Positions 32,715-42,218 of a stretch of 64,000 bases of DNA are shown here, one piece after another. The stretch comes from Motiliproteus coralliicola (GTDB lineage Bacteria > Pseudomonadota > Gammaproteobacteria > Pseudomonadales > Balneatricaceae). The translations under genes were made by a program, and so were the position numbers. The stretch covers positions 620,001-684,000 of the forward strand of contig NZ_QQOH01000002.1 in the NCBI RefSeq assembly GCF_003345655.1, written 5' to 3'. Under the pieces are notes generated by a model. The model saw only the letters and a program-made list of their open reading frames with translations, did not search any database and had not been told where the DNA came from. Each line of letters opens with the position of its first letter. The first letter of the stretch is position 1.

Positions 32715-33641
32715 TTACTGCTGATAATCAGCAGCTGAATAGGGGTGGTGTTCGTACCAGTGGTTGGCGATATCGATACGGCGGCAGAACCAGACCTTTT
32801 CGTGGCTTTTGACGTACTCGATAAAGCGTTGCAATGCGGCAATGCGGGCAGGTCTGCCGACTAACCGGCAATGCAACCCGATGGACAGCATTTTGGGAGC
32901 CTCCGCACCTTCGGCATAGAGCACGTCGAAGCTGTCTTTGAGGTATTGGTAGAACTGCTCGCCACTGTTGAAACCCTGGGGGGTGGCAAAGCGCATATCG
33001 TTGGTATCCAGGGTGTAGGGGATGACCAGGTGGCCTTTGCCATTGTTGTCGACCCAGTAGGGTAGATCGTCGTCGTAGGCATCGGAATCGTAGAGAAAAC
33101 TCCCTTCTTCCATCACCAGACGGCGGGTGTTTGGGCTATTGCGGCCGGTATACCAGCCCTGGGGTTTGTGCCCGGTAACCTGCTCGATGATCTCGATCGC
33201 TTTATTCAGATGGTCGCGCTCTGTGGTTTCATCGGTGTACTGGTAATCGATCCAGCGGTAGCCGTGGCTGCAGATTTCGTGGCCAGCTTTGGCCATGGCC
33301 CGGGCTACTTCCGGGTGGCGCTCTACCGCCATAGCGACGGCGAAGATGGTCAGCGGGATTTGATGCTTTTCGAATAACCGCAGCAGACGCCAGACCCCCG
33401 CACGACTACCGTATTCGTAGCAGGACTCCATACTCATGTTGCGAACGCCGTTCAGAGGTTGCGCGGCAGGCATTTCTGACAGGAATGCTTCGGACTCATC
33501 GTCACCATGCAGGATGTTACGCTCTCCACCTTCTTCGTAGTTCAATACGAATGAGATAGCGATACGGGCATCACCAGGCCAGTGCGGGTGAGGGGGCTGG
33601 GCACCGTAGCCGATCAGGTTTCTTGGATAATCGTTGCTCAC
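32715..33641 (-). CDS. puuE: allantoinase, PuuE type (polysaccharide deacetylase fold)
   Basis: 308 residues. NodB-like deacetylase fold adapted to allantoin hydrolysis: YPRNLIGYGAQPPHPHWPG, FVLNYEEGGERN, CYEYGSRAGVWRLL and HGYRWIDYQ. Metal-independent allantoinase, unrelated to AllB amidohydrolases. First gene of a five-gene run (puuE-uraD-alc-allA-puuD) with an exact TTGTATACAA palindrome 72 bp upstream of its start. Confidence 0.94.
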   Translation of the reverse strand: MSNDYPRNLIGYGAQPPHPHWPGDARIAISFVLNYEEGGERNILHGDDESEAFLSEMPAAQPLNGVRNMSMESCYEYGSRAGVWRLLRLFEKHQIPLTIFAVAMAVERHPEVARAMAKAGHEICSHGYRWIDYQYTDETTERDHLNKAIEIIEQVTGHKPQGWYTGRNSPNTRRLVMEEGSFLYDSDAYDDDLPYWVDNNGKGHLVIPYTLDTNDMRFATPQGFNSGEQFYQYLKDSFDVLYAEGAEAPKMLSIGLHCRLVGRPARIAALQRFIEYVKSHEKVWFCRRIDIANHWYEHHPYSAADYQQ

Positions 33642-33712
33642 GGGTCTGTTCCTTAGAGTTGGTTCTAGCTAACTGTAATGTGCCGGATCAGAGATCTTTG
33701 CGGCCATGTGTA

Positions 33713-33722
33713 TTGTATACAA
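33713..33722. promoter_or_regulatory. GntR-type operator upstream of puuE
   Basis: Exact TTGTATACAA within the longer dyad ATTGTATACAAT (33712-33723), 72 bp before puuE. Confidence 0.7.
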
Positions 33723-33864
33723 TCAATAGTGCGATATGTAAAGAAAAACTTGTCTCAAGAGTCAGGAATGTTATTCTTGGTAACCAGGATTAAGGATGTT
33801 TAGCCTTATCATCGCTGCTGCTTTGCATCGGCGAGCTGTCTTTCAGTAAGATGGCAATAGCTTT

Positions 33865-33874
33865 ATGTATACAA
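33865..33874. promoter_or_regulatory. GntR-type operator upstream of uraH
   Basis: ATGTATACAA, one base from the consensus, 83 bp before uraH. With the site at 33713 it flanks the divergent puuE/uraH promoters. Confidence 0.6.
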
Positions 33875-33956
33875 AGAAAGGCCGGCCAGCCGGTGATTCC
33901 GACGGTGCACAGGGCTGTTGCTACCAATCAGGAGGGTGCCTCAGGCACGAATCTAT

Positions 33957-34313
33957 ATGCATGGTTATTTAACAACCCACGTTCTCGACTCTGCCCATGG
34001 TTGCCCCGGGCACGATATTCTCGTATCGCTGTATCGAATCGACGGGGAACAGCGGACGCTGTTGAACGAAGTGAAAACCAATGACGATGGTCGTTGTGAT
34101 CAGCCGTTGTTGGCAGGTGAGGATTTCCAGGCAGGCGTATATGAACTGATCTTCAATGCTGGGGATTACTACCGCAACAGAGGTGTGGAGTTGCCTACGC
34201 CGGCGTTTCTGGATCAGGTGGTGTTGAGATTTGGCTTAGCCGATGAGGATGAGCATTACCATGTGCCGCTACTGATTTCGCCCTACAGCTATTCGACCTA
34301 TCGGGGCAGCTGA
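33957..34313 (+). CDS. uraH: 5-hydroxyisourate hydrolase (transthyretin-like)
   Basis: 118 residues from ATG 33957; upstream in-frame starts (TTG 33918, GTG 33936) would add residues not seen in the family, and the family normally begins at GYLTTHVLD. Hydrolyses 5-hydroxyisourate to OHCU. Hallmarks: TTHVLDSAHGCPG, and the C-terminal signature YSTYRGS, which separates UraH from true transthyretin. The catalytic His and Arg segments are in place. Divergent from puuE; followed by a terminator. A purine-rich AGGAGG lies 21 bp upstream, farther than usual. Confidence 0.95.
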   Translation: MHGYLTTHVLDSAHGCPGHDILVSLYRIDGEQRTLLNEVKTNDDGRCDQPLLAGEDFQAGVYELIFNAGDYYRNRGVELPTPAFLDQVVLRFGLADEDEHYHVPLLISPYSYSTYRGS

Positions 34314-34338
34314 CCCGCGAAGTCCATTGAAGCTGATA

Positions 34339-34371
34339 AAACCGCCAAGCTTGTGCTTAGGCGGTTTTTTT
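34339..34371. terminator. bidirectional terminator between uraH and the LysE gene
   Basis: Stem AAACCGCC (34339-34346) with GGCGGTTT (34360-34367), followed by a T run on the + strand and preceded by A residues, so it can serve both the rightward uraH and the leftward LysE-family gene. Confidence 0.88.
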
Positions 34372-34406
34372 ATGCCTGTTTGTAGATTCCTTAGTGTCGG
34401 TCCGGC

Positions 34407-35027
34407 CTACCTGAGTAATGCAGCCGCGCCGGCGCTGGCAAATAGCCCGGCACAAAGGCGATTAAACAGCTGCATATTCTTTGCCTGTTTCAGTACTGGG
34501 GCCATCAGGCGGGCGCAGTTGCCGTAAAACAGCTTGCAGGCCAGATCGATAACGCACCAGCTGGCGGCCACGATCAGCAGCTGGGTCGTCATCGACTGCT
34601 GCGGATCGATAAATTGCGGTAGGAAGGCGACGAAAAACAGAATGTCCTTGGGGTTGCTGATGCCGAGGCTGAAGGCGCGCCAGAACATCGCTTTGAAGCC
34701 GACGGCGGCTTGTTGGGCGCCCAGGTCGGCGGCGACATGCGAGCGTGCAGCACGCCAGGCCTGGTAGCCGAGGTAGATAAGGTAGAGCGCACCGATATAG
34801 CGGATCAGGGTAAACAGGTTTTCCGAGGCCAGTAGCAGAGCCCCCAGGCCGGTGGCCGAGGCGGTTAACAGGATCAGCGAAGCGCTGGTGCCGCCGATAA
34901 AGGCAGGGGCTGACTTGATAATCCCGTAGTTGAGGCTGTTGCTGATCATCAGCAGGGACAATGGGCCGGGAATCAGGATGACCAGCAGCGATGCGGAACA
35001 GAACAGCAGCCAGGTTTCGATTGTCAT
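34407..35027 (-). CDS. LysE-family amino-acid/metabolite exporter
   Basis: 206 residues from ATG 35027 (MTIETWLLF), which has AAGGAT upstream. Five to six transmembrane helices and the LysE/RhtB signature near the N-terminus (IPGPLSLLMISNSLNYG) plus GISNPKDILFFVAFLPQF. Exports amino acids or similar small compounds from the cytoplasm. Sits between purine genes but has no direct pathway role that I can see; substrate unknown. Confidence 0.88.
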   Translation of the reverse strand: MTIETWLLFCSASLLVILIPGPLSLLMISNSLNYGIIKSAPAFIGGTSASLILLTASATGLGALLLASENLFTLIRYIGALYLIYLGYQAWRAARSHVAADLGAQQAAVGFKAMFWRAFSLGISNPKDILFFVAFLPQFIDPQQSMTTQLLIVAASWCVIDLACKLFYGNCARLMAPVLKQAKNMQLFNRLCAGLFASAGAAALLR

Positions 35028-35045
35028 TGAGAATCCTTCAGGCAT

Positions 35046-35069
35046 GAAAAAGCCCCCAGTGCGGGGGCT
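35046..35069 (-). terminator. terminator of the purine permease gene
   Basis: On the minus strand, stem AGCCCCC/GGGGGCT (35051-35057 with 35063-35069) with a 5-nt loop is followed by a run of T (AAAAA at 35047-35051 on the + strand), 24 bp past the permease stop. Confidence 0.88.
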
Positions 35070-35092
35070 GTAGTTTATCGAAGTACTGCCTT

Positions 35093-36442
35093 TTACAGGA
35101 ACATGAACTTCGCCATGAAGATCACCGTCAGCACGTAGATGCTCAGCGAGACATCCTTATGCTTGCCGCAGCAGAGCTTCAGTGCGGTGTAGGTCACAAA
35201 GCCCATGGCGATACCGTTGGCGATCGAGAAGGTCAGCGGCATCATCACCACGGTGATAATGGCAGGGATGGTGTTGGTGACATCATCCCAGTCGATCTCT
35301 TTCAAGCCGGTCATCATCAGCATCGCGACATAAACCAGGGCACCGCCGGTGGCGTAGGCTGGAATCATTCCGGCCAGCGGCGCCAGGAACATTGCGCACA
35401 GGAACAGGATGCCGACGGTCACTGCGGTCAGGCCGGTACGACCACCGGCAGCAACGCCTGAGGCACTTTCTACATAGCTGGTAACCGGCGGGCAGCCGAA
35501 CAGGGTGCCGAATACGCTGGAGCTACTGTCTGCCTTGAGGGCTTTGCTCATGTTTTCGATGTAGCCATCTTCGCGGATCAGCTTGGCGCGGGTGGCGACG
35601 CCCATCAGGGTGCCGGCGGTATCGAACATGTTGACGAACAGGAAGGCGAGGATAACGCTGATCATGCCGACCTCGAAGGCGCCGCTAATATCCAGGGCCA
35701 TCAGGGTTGGAGCGATGCTTGGCGGCATCGACATAATGCCGTTGTATTCCACCAGGCCCAGGCCCCAGCCGGCAAAGGTAACCACCAGAATGCTGATGAT
35801 CACGGCGCCGAACACATTGTGATAGGTCAGGGCGATAATCATCCAGAAGCAGACGGCAGACAGCATAACCGCCGGGTCGGTAAAGGTACCCATCGATAGC
35901 AGGGTGGCCTGGTTGTCGACCACGACACCGGCGGTTTTAAGGCCGATCAGACCCAGGAATAGCCCGACCCCTGCGGTCATGGCGTAGCGCATGCTCATCG
36001 GAATACTGTTGAGCAGCCACTCACGAATCTTCCAAATACTGAGAATGGTAAAGATCACGCCGGATATAAACACGGCACCCAGTGCGACCTCCCAGCTGTA
36101 GCCCATTTCGCCGACCACGGTGTAGGTGAAGAAGGCGTTCAGGCCCATGCCTGGAGCCAGGCCTACCGGCCAGTTGGCGTACAGGCCCATCAGGAAACAG
36201 GCCAGGGCGGCACCGATACAGGTGGCGACAAAGGCGGCACCATGGTCAATCCCGGCATCCGCCATGATGCTGGGATTGACGAAGATGATATAGCCCATCG
36301 TCACGAAGGTTGTCAGGCCGGCGATAAGCTCGGTCTTTACACTGGTCTTATGCTCTCTGAGCTTGAAGAATTGGTCGAGTAGCCCTCGATTGGACTGGGT
36401 ACTGTTGGGTATTGCTGATTGTTCTTGTTGAATGCTTTCCAC
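35093..36442 (-). CDS. NCS2-family purine permease (AzgA-like guanine/hypoxanthine type)
   Basis: 449 residues, about 12-14 transmembrane helices. AzgA-like branch: VKTELIAGLTTFVTMGYIIFVNPSIM, GLYANWPVGLAPGMGLNAFFTY, VNMFDTAGTLMGVATRA and the FGCPPVTSYVESASGVAAGGRTGLT signature region (split here for brevity). Imports adenine, guanine or hypoxanthine with protons. Fits with guanine deaminase and xanthine dehydrogenase encoded next door. An exact TTGTATACAA lies 122 bp upstream. Confidence 0.92.
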   Translation of the reverse strand: MESIQQEQSAIPNSTQSNRGLLDQFFKLREHKTSVKTELIAGLTTFVTMGYIIFVNPSIMADAGIDHGAAFVATCIGAALACFLMGLYANWPVGLAPGMGLNAFFTYTVVGEMGYSWEVALGAVFISGVIFTILSIWKIREWLLNSIPMSMRYAMTAGVGLFLGLIGLKTAGVVVDNQATLLSMGTFTDPAVMLSAVCFWMIIALTYHNVFGAVIISILVVTFAGWGLGLVEYNGIMSMPPSIAPTLMALDISGAFEVGMISVILAFLFVNMFDTAGTLMGVATRAKLIREDGYIENMSKALKADSSSSVFGTLFGCPPVTSYVESASGVAAGGRTGLTAVTVGILFLCAMFLAPLAGMIPAYATGGALVYVAMLMMTGLKEIDWDDVTNTIPAIITVVMMPLTFSIANGIAMGFVTYTALKLCCGKHKDVSLSIYVLTVIFMAKFMFL

Positions 36443-36563
36443 AACTTTGCTCCTTGAGTGAGTTTGGGAGGGCGTTATTTTTATTGGGGACCCTATACCG
36501 TGTTGTGTTTCAATCCCTGGAAACGAGGCACTATCCTGAAATTGTGCTTAAAACTAGTATCGT

Positions 36564-36573
36564 TTGTATACAA
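36564..36573. promoter_or_regulatory. GntR-type operator upstream of the purine permease gene
   Basis: Exact TTGTATACAA, 122 bp before the permease start, in the divergent region shared with the GntR gene. Confidence 0.7.
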
Positions 36574-36716
36574 TAAAAGTCAACCTGAGAGTCAAGAAAT
36601 CGGTATATATGACAAATATAAATAGAAAGATTGAAAGAATGGGTGGTTTGATCTGGTAAAAAGCTGGAAGTTGGCTCAAAGGACTGCGATTTTGGCGATG
36701 CCAATAATATTCTTTA

Positions 36717-36726
36717 GTGTGTACAA
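36717..36726. promoter_or_regulatory. weaker GntR-type site upstream of the regulator gene
   Basis: GTGTGTACAA, two bases from the consensus, 52 bp before the GntR-family gene at 36778; suggests autoregulation. Confidence 0.5.
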
Positions 36727-36777
36727 TAATGGGCGCTATTCCACCTAGAATTTGCAGCAATAAGGTTTGATTAGACG

Positions 36778-37509
36778 ATGACGAGTCAAAAGGCACTGTC
36801 CACTACCGAAAGCGGCCGTAAAGTAAAACTGACCCAGGATGAGCAGGTGTATGCTCATATCTTTGATGCCATTCTGGAGCAACGGCTCGCCCCGGGTACC
36901 AAGCTGAATGAGGAGTCACTGGGCGAGATTTTTGGCGTTAGCCGAACCATTATTCGCCGAGCGCTATCACGGTTAGGCCATGAACAGGTGGTTGTCCTTC
37001 GTCCTAATCGGGGGGCGGTGGTAGCAAGTCCGACCACTGAGGAAGCCAAGCAGATTGTCTATGCTCGCAGGATCGTAGAGAAGGCGGTAACCGAGCTGGT
37101 AATAGAGCATTCGACCCCTGAGCAACTCAGATTGCTGCGCAAACAGGTACAGGAAGAGCAGCAGTGCTTTGTCCAAGGCGACAAAGGGGCGGGGATCCGG
37201 CTGTCCGGTGAGTTCCATCTGAAAATGGCCGAGATGGCGAACAATCCTCCACTGTTAAGCTTCCAGCGTAGCCTGGTTTCTCAGTGCTCACTGATTATTG
37301 CTCAGTTTGAACTGAGCAATCAGTCTCACTGCTCTTACGACGAGCATTTTGAGCTGATTGATGCGATTGAGCGCAAGGATAAAGACAAGGCGGTGAGTCT
37401 GATGATGCACCACCTTGATCATATCGAAGACAAACTGAACTTGGATGAAGAGCCTGCTTCAGACAACCTTCGTGAAGTCTTTTCCAATGTGCTGGGCAAC
37501 AAAAGCTAG
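36778..37509 (+). CDS. GntR/FadR-subfamily regulator, probable regulator of the purine-glyoxylate regulon
   Basis: 243 residues. Winged HTH of GntR type (residues about 20-85; LNEESLGEIFGVSRTIIRRALSRLGHEQVVVLRPNRGAVV) and an FCD effector domain (about 95-225), with likely metal ligands in SGEFHLKMAEMA and the C-terminal MMHHLDHIE. FadR-subfamily proteins bind short palindromes of the form TNGTATACAA. Such palindromes occur upstream of at least seven transcription units in this window, and one lies before this gene. It stands in the middle of the cluster, convergent with guaD. Binding is inferred, not shown. Confidence 0.85.
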   Translation: MTSQKALSTTESGRKVKLTQDEQVYAHIFDAILEQRLAPGTKLNEESLGEIFGVSRTIIRRALSRLGHEQVVVLRPNRGAVVASPTTEEAKQIVYARRIVEKAVTELVIEHSTPEQLRLLRKQVQEEQQCFVQGDKGAGIRLSGEFHLKMAEMANNPPLLSFQRSLVSQCSLIIAQFELSNQSHCSYDEHFELIDAIERKDKDKAVSLMMHHLDHIEDKLNLDEEPASDNLREVFSNVLGNKS

Positions 37510-37515
37510 CGGTCA

Positions 37516-38835
37516 TTAACGTTGATGGACTGAGCGCCCCATTGCGAAGGTTTCGCTGATGGTACGGTCATCGCCCAGCGTCATCAAAACGAACAGTCTC
37601 TCCTCCAGCTCTTTGGCCTGGGCCATGCGATAGCTCATCAGCGGCGTGGCGTTGTAATCGAGCACCACGAAGTCGGCTTCTTTACCGATGCTAAAGTTGC
37701 CGATTTTATCGTCCAGTTTCAGTGCCTGGGCACCGCCCAGCGTGGCCAGGTAGAGTGATTTAAACGGGTTCAGCTTCTCCTGCTGCAGTTGCATCAACTT
37801 GTAGGCCTCGTTAAGGGTCTGCAGGATGGAGAAGCTGGTGCCGGCTCCGACATCGGTACCCAGTCCCACCTTGATGTTATGCGCTTCCATCTTCGGCAGA
37901 TTGAACAGACCGCTACCCAGGAACAGGTTGGAAGTCGGGCAGAAGGCAATAGCCGAGTCGGTTTCCGCCAAACGTTCGCACTCGCAGTCGGACAGGTGAA
38001 CTCCGTGAGCCAGCACCGAGCGCTCGCCCAGTAGCTCGTAGTGGTCATACACATCCAGGTAGCCGCTTCGCTCGGGGAACAGTTCTTTTACCCATTCGAT
38101 CTCTTTTTTGTTTTCGGACAGGTGGGTGTGCATGTAGAGATCGGGGTATTCGCCCAGCAGCTGTCCGGCTACCGCTAGTTGTTCCCCGGTGCTGGTGGGG
38201 GCAAATCTTGGGGTGACGGCGTAGTGCAGACGGCCCTTGCCGTGCCAGCGCTCGATCAGAGCCTTGCTCTCCTTGTAGCTGGATTCGGGAGTATCGGTCA
38301 GGTAGTCCGGGGCGTTGCGGTCCATCATCACCTTACCGGCGATCATTCGCAGATCACGCTGCTCGGCCGCTTCGAAAAAAGCATCGACCGATTCCGGATG
38401 AACGGTGCCGAATACCAGCGCAGTGGTGGTGCCGTTGCGCAGCAGCTCGGTCAGGAATATGTCGGCGACACCGGCGGCGTGCTCTTTATCCTGAAAGTGT
38501 TGTTCGGTCGGAAAAGTGTAGTTGTTGAGCCAATCTAGCAGCTGCTCTCCGTAAGCGGCGATCATGCCGGTCTGCGGGTAATGGATGTGGGTATCGATGA
38601 AACCGGGGCACAGCAGACTGTCTTTATGCTCGGTTACCTGAGCAGCAGCGGGAAGGCCTGGCAGCAGCTTTTCGGCCTCTCCGACGGCGGCAATGCGGCC
38701 ATCCTCGATAACCAGCAGACCATCATCAAAATACTGGTAGGAGTTTTCGATGCCGAGTTTGGCAGGGTCGCCCAGGCTGTGGATCAGGGCGGAGCGGTGC
38801 GCGTGCACTGTTGAGGTAGCATCTGTTGCTGACAT
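37516..38835 (-). CDS. guaD: guanine deaminase
   Basis: 439 residues, amidohydrolase superfamily. Converts guanine to xanthine. Zinc-site motifs: GFIDTHIHYPQTG, the PRFAPT segment, HTHLSENKKEIEW, HGVHLSD and GTDVGAGTS. Last gene of the xdhABC-guaD run, 50 bp after xdhC; product xanthine is the substrate of the adjacent XdhAB. Convergent with the GntR gene, only 6 bp between stops. Confidence 0.95.
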   Translation of the reverse strand: MSATDATSTVHAHRSALIHSLGDPAKLGIENSYQYFDDGLLVIEDGRIAAVGEAEKLLPGLPAAAQVTEHKDSLLCPGFIDTHIHYPQTGMIAAYGEQLLDWLNNYTFPTEQHFQDKEHAAGVADIFLTELLRNGTTTALVFGTVHPESVDAFFEAAEQRDLRMIAGKVMMDRNAPDYLTDTPESSYKESKALIERWHGKGRLHYAVTPRFAPTSTGEQLAVAGQLLGEYPDLYMHTHLSENKKEIEWVKELFPERSGYLDVYDHYELLGERSVLAHGVHLSDCECERLAETDSAIAFCPTSNLFLGSGLFNLPKMEAHNIKVGLGTDVGAGTSFSILQTLNEAYKLMQLQQEKLNPFKSLYLATLGGAQALKLDDKIGNFSIGKEADFVVLDYNATPLMSYRMAQAKELEERLFVLMTLGDDRTISETFAMGRSVHQR

Positions 38836-38885
38836 GGCTCAGGTTCTCTACGGCTTGCAGTAATAGGGTATCAAGGGTGGGGTGA

Positions 38886-39728
38886 TCAGATCGCCAGACG
38901 ATCGACCACCTGTGTTTGTACGGGCGTCTGGTCTGTCTGACTGCCAAAGCCCGCGTTATAGTTGGCGATCACTTCGCCGGCGATCGACACCGCTATTTCG
39001 GCGGGGAGTTTGCCTTTGACATCGCTGACACCCATCGGGCAGATCATCCGGTTCAGTTGTTGATCGCTGTAACCTTTGGCTTTTAGCCGGTGTTCGAATT
39101 TCTTGCGCTTGGTTTTGGATCCGATCAGGCCGTAGTAGTCGAAATCGTCACGGTCGAGAATCGCTTCCGTCAGCTCCTGGTCGAGCTGGTGATTATGGGT
39201 CATGACGATGAAGTAACTGCCCGCGGGCATGTTGTCGACTTCGTCGACCGGAAACTCGTTGACGACTTTTTCGACTCCCTCTGGGATCTGCTCGGGAAAT
39301 TCCTCCTCGCGGGAATCTATCCAGCGTACCCGGCAGGGCAAGGTAGCGAGAATAGCCACCAGGGCGCGTCCCACATGGCCAGCCCCGAACAGGGCGATCT
39401 GGGTGGTATTGGTCCCCAGCGGTTCAAACAGCAAGGTGGTGGCACCACCGCAGCACTGGCCAAGGCTGGCACCCAGCGAGAAACGTTCCAGTCTTGGCTG
39501 CTGCTGTTTGTTGGTCTGTGCCTCTTCGAGCATCTGGCGGGCGATCTTGATCGACTTGTACTCCAGGTGGCCGCCGCCGATGGTGTCGAACAACTGCTCT
39601 TGGGTGACGACCATCTTGGCGCCGGCGTTGCGTGGAGTAGAGCCTTTCTCGTCGACTACGGTGATCATCACCGCGGGGGTGCCTTCGGCTTCAATCTGAG
39701 CCAGGGCGTTGATCCAGTTGGTGCTCAT
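38886..39728 (-). CDS. xdhC: xanthine dehydrogenase accessory protein XdhC
   Basis: 280 residues. Two-domain XdhC/CoxI protein: N-terminal EGTPAVMITVVDEKGSTPRNAGAKMVV and a C-terminal Rossmann domain (IALFGAGHVGRALVAILATL, residues about 108-127; GLIGSKTKRKKFEHRL; ICPMGVSD). It binds molybdenum cofactor, helps sulfurate it and inserts it into XdhB. Between xdhB (39 bp) and guaD. Confidence 0.95.
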   Translation of the reverse strand: MSTNWINALAQIEAEGTPAVMITVVDEKGSTPRNAGAKMVVTQEQLFDTIGGGHLEYKSIKIARQMLEEAQTNKQQQPRLERFSLGASLGQCCGGATTLLFEPLGTNTTQIALFGAGHVGRALVAILATLPCRVRWIDSREEEFPEQIPEGVEKVVNEFPVDEVDNMPAGSYFIVMTHNHQLDQELTEAILDRDDFDYYGLIGSKTKRKKFEHRLKAKGYSDQQLNRMICPMGVSDVKGKLPAEIAVSIAGEVIANYNAGFGSQTDQTPVQTQVVDRLAI

Positions 39729-39767
39729 AAGATCGCTCCTGTGATTCTCTGCTTGCCTAAGCGGTTG

Positions 39768-42218
39768 TTAAACCGTTTCCAACTCTGCAGGTTCTGCCGT
39801 AGCACGAGTGGTTTCGGCGCTGTGCTGCTTGATCGCCTCGACCGCCCAGAGCACCCGCTCTGGGGTGGCCGGTGCGTCGATTCTGGGGCTGACGCGGTAG
39901 TCCGCCAGGCTGGCGATGGCATCCTTGATCGCGCAGAACACCGAGATACCCAGCATGAAAGGCGGTTCGCCCACGGCCTTGGAGTGGAATACGGTGTCCT
40001 CTCTGTTCTTGCGGTTTTCGACCAGTTTGACCCGGAAATCGACCGGCATATCGGCCACGGCCGGGATCTTGTAACTGGCAGGTCCTGAGGTCATCAAACG
40101 ACCTTGGTCGTTCCAGACCAGCTCTTCGGAGGTTAGCCAGCCGGCACCCTGGACGTAGGCCCCTTCGATCTGGCCAATATCGATAGCCGGGTTCAGCGAA
40201 GCGCCGACGTCATGGAGGATATCGGTTCGTAGAATCTTGTATTCGCCGGTCAGGGTGTCGACCACCACTTCTGAGCAGGACAAGCCGTAAGCGAAGTAGT
40301 AGAAAGGTCGGCCACGGGCATTGTCGCGGTCGTAGTAGATCTTCGGGGTGCGGTAGAAGCCGGTGCTCGACAGCGAGATCTGGTGGAAGTAGGCCAGCTG
40401 GATAAACTCGGCAAACGGCAGCACTTCATCACGGATCAGGACATGGTTGTTGGCAAAACGCACGTCCTCTTCGGTGACATTGAAATGGTGGGCGGCAAAT
40501 ACAACCAGGCGCTGTTTGATGGTCTGGGCGGCGTTCTGCGCCGCTTTACCATTGAGGTCGGCTCCCGAAGACGCGGCGGTTGGCGAGGTATTGGGTACCT
40601 TGTCGGTATTAGTCGCGGTGATCTGGATGTTGTCGAAATCGACCTGGAACTCCTCGGCGACGATCTGCGCCACCTTGGTGTTGAGGCCCTGACCCATTTC
40701 GGTGCCACCGTGATTCAAATGGATGCTGCCGTCGGTATAGATATGAATCAGGGCGCCGGCCTGGTTGAGGAAGGTTGCCGTAAACGAGATGCCGAATTTA
40801 ACCGGGGTCATCGCCAGGCCTTTCTTCAGGATCGGGCTGGTTGCGTTGTAAGCCCGGATCGCTTCACGGCGGGCATGGTAGTCGCTGCTGGCTTCCAGCT
40901 CGGCGATCATCTCCGGCAGCTGGTTATCCTCGACCTGCTGGTAGTAATGGGTGGTGTCGCGGCCCTGATCGGCATCGCTCAATGGCTGACCGAAACCGTT
41001 AACCCCGTTCATGCCGTTGTAAAGATTGTGCTTGCGCACTTCCAGCGGGTCTTTACCCAGCTGGCGGGCGATATCGTCGAGAATAATCTCCGGCATGATC
41101 AGCCCTTGGGGGCCACCAAAACCACGGTAAGCGGTGTTCGACGCGGTGTTGGTTTTGCAGCGGTAACCGGTGATGGTGGCATCGCCCAGGTAGTAGCTGT
41201 TGTCAGAGTGGAACATGGCCCGGTCGATAATCGAGTTGGACAGGTCTGGAGAGTAGCCGCAGTTGCCGGCCAGCTTCATTTCGCAGCCGGTAATGCGGCC
41301 GTTATCGTCAAAACCGACATGGTATTGGTTGAAGAACGGATGACGCTTACCGGTCATCATCATGTCTTCCATGCGGGGCAGGCGCATTTTGGTGGGGCGG
41401 CCGGTCAATTTGGCGACCACCGCGGCCATACAGGCCGGTGCCGCGGCCTGCGTTTCTTTACCACCGAAACCGCCGCCCATGCGACGCATGTCGATCTGGA
41501 TCTTGTTGAACGGAACGTCCAGCACCTCGGCGACCAGTTTTTGTACCTCGGTCGGGTTCTGGGTCGAGGTGTAGACGATCATGCCGCCGTCTTCGGTGGG
41601 GATCACCGATGAGATCTGGGTCTCCAGGTAAAAGTGCTCCTGACCGCCGATATGAACACTACCCTGGATGCTGTGCTTGGCGTTCGCCAGGGCGCTCTGT
41701 GAATCGCCGCGGACATGCTGGTGCGGCTGGTCGATATAGTGCTCTTGCTCAAGCGCCTGCTCGACGGACAGCACCGCGTCCAGCTCCTCGTATTCAACGA
41801 TCGCGGCCATGGCCGCTTTGCGGGCGGTTTCATGGTCGTTGGCGGCTACGGCCAGTACCGGCTGGCCGTAAAACTCGACTTTGCCGTCGGCCAGTAGTGG
41901 ATCGCCGGGCATGATCGCGCCGATATCCAGCAGGCCGGGTACGTCTTTGGCGGTGATGGTGATAGCCACACCGGGGAAGTCGTAACAGGGGCTGACATCC
42001 AGTTTGGTGATCTTGGCATGGGCGTGCTCGGACAGGCGGGCATAGACATGCAGCTGGTTGGGAAACTCCAGCCGGTCATCGATATAAACCGCTTCGCCGC
42101 AGACCTGCTTAACAGCGCTGTCGTGTTTGACGCTACGGCCGACGCCGGTTTGCAGTTCCTGCTTGGCCTGGCTCAGCATCTGTTCTGGGGTGAGTTTGTT
42201 GCTGTGGTGATTAGACAT
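39768..42218 (-). CDS. xdhB: xanthine dehydrogenase, molybdopterin-binding subunit
   Basis: 816 residues, the size of bacterial XdhB. Oxidises hypoxanthine and xanthine to urate at a molybdenum-cofactor site. Visible: substrate/cofactor segments GGFGGKETQA, RGFGGPQG, HGGTEMGQGLNTK, the region SSGADLNGKAAQNA, and the active-site Glu in KAVGEPPFMLG near residue 770. ATG overlaps the xdhA end by 8 bp, implying coupled translation with the FeS/FAD subunit. Confidence 0.96.
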   Translation of the reverse strand: MSNHHSNKLTPEQMLSQAKQELQTGVGRSVKHDSAVKQVCGEAVYIDDRLEFPNQLHVYARLSEHAHAKITKLDVSPCYDFPGVAITITAKDVPGLLDIGAIMPGDPLLADGKVEFYGQPVLAVAANDHETARKAAMAAIVEYEELDAVLSVEQALEQEHYIDQPHQHVRGDSQSALANAKHSIQGSVHIGGQEHFYLETQISSVIPTEDGGMIVYTSTQNPTEVQKLVAEVLDVPFNKIQIDMRRMGGGFGGKETQAAAPACMAAVVAKLTGRPTKMRLPRMEDMMMTGKRHPFFNQYHVGFDDNGRITGCEMKLAGNCGYSPDLSNSIIDRAMFHSDNSYYLGDATITGYRCKTNTASNTAYRGFGGPQGLIMPEIILDDIARQLGKDPLEVRKHNLYNGMNGVNGFGQPLSDADQGRDTTHYYQQVEDNQLPEMIAELEASSDYHARREAIRAYNATSPILKKGLAMTPVKFGISFTATFLNQAGALIHIYTDGSIHLNHGGTEMGQGLNTKVAQIVAEEFQVDFDNIQITATNTDKVPNTSPTAASSGADLNGKAAQNAAQTIKQRLVVFAAHHFNVTEEDVRFANNHVLIRDEVLPFAEFIQLAYFHQISLSSTGFYRTPKIYYDRDNARGRPFYYFAYGLSCSEVVVDTLTGEYKILRTDILHDVGASLNPAIDIGQIEGAYVQGAGWLTSEELVWNDQGRLMTSGPASYKIPAVADMPVDFRVKLVENRKNREDTVFHSKAVGEPPFMLGISVFCAIKDAIASLADYRVSPRIDAPATPERVLWAVEAIKQHSAETTRATAEPAELETV

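Noticed and set aside
36554-36796. 80-codon leftward frame before the GntR gene
   Set aside because: Spans the permease/GntR divergent promoter with its operators; AT-rich chance frame.
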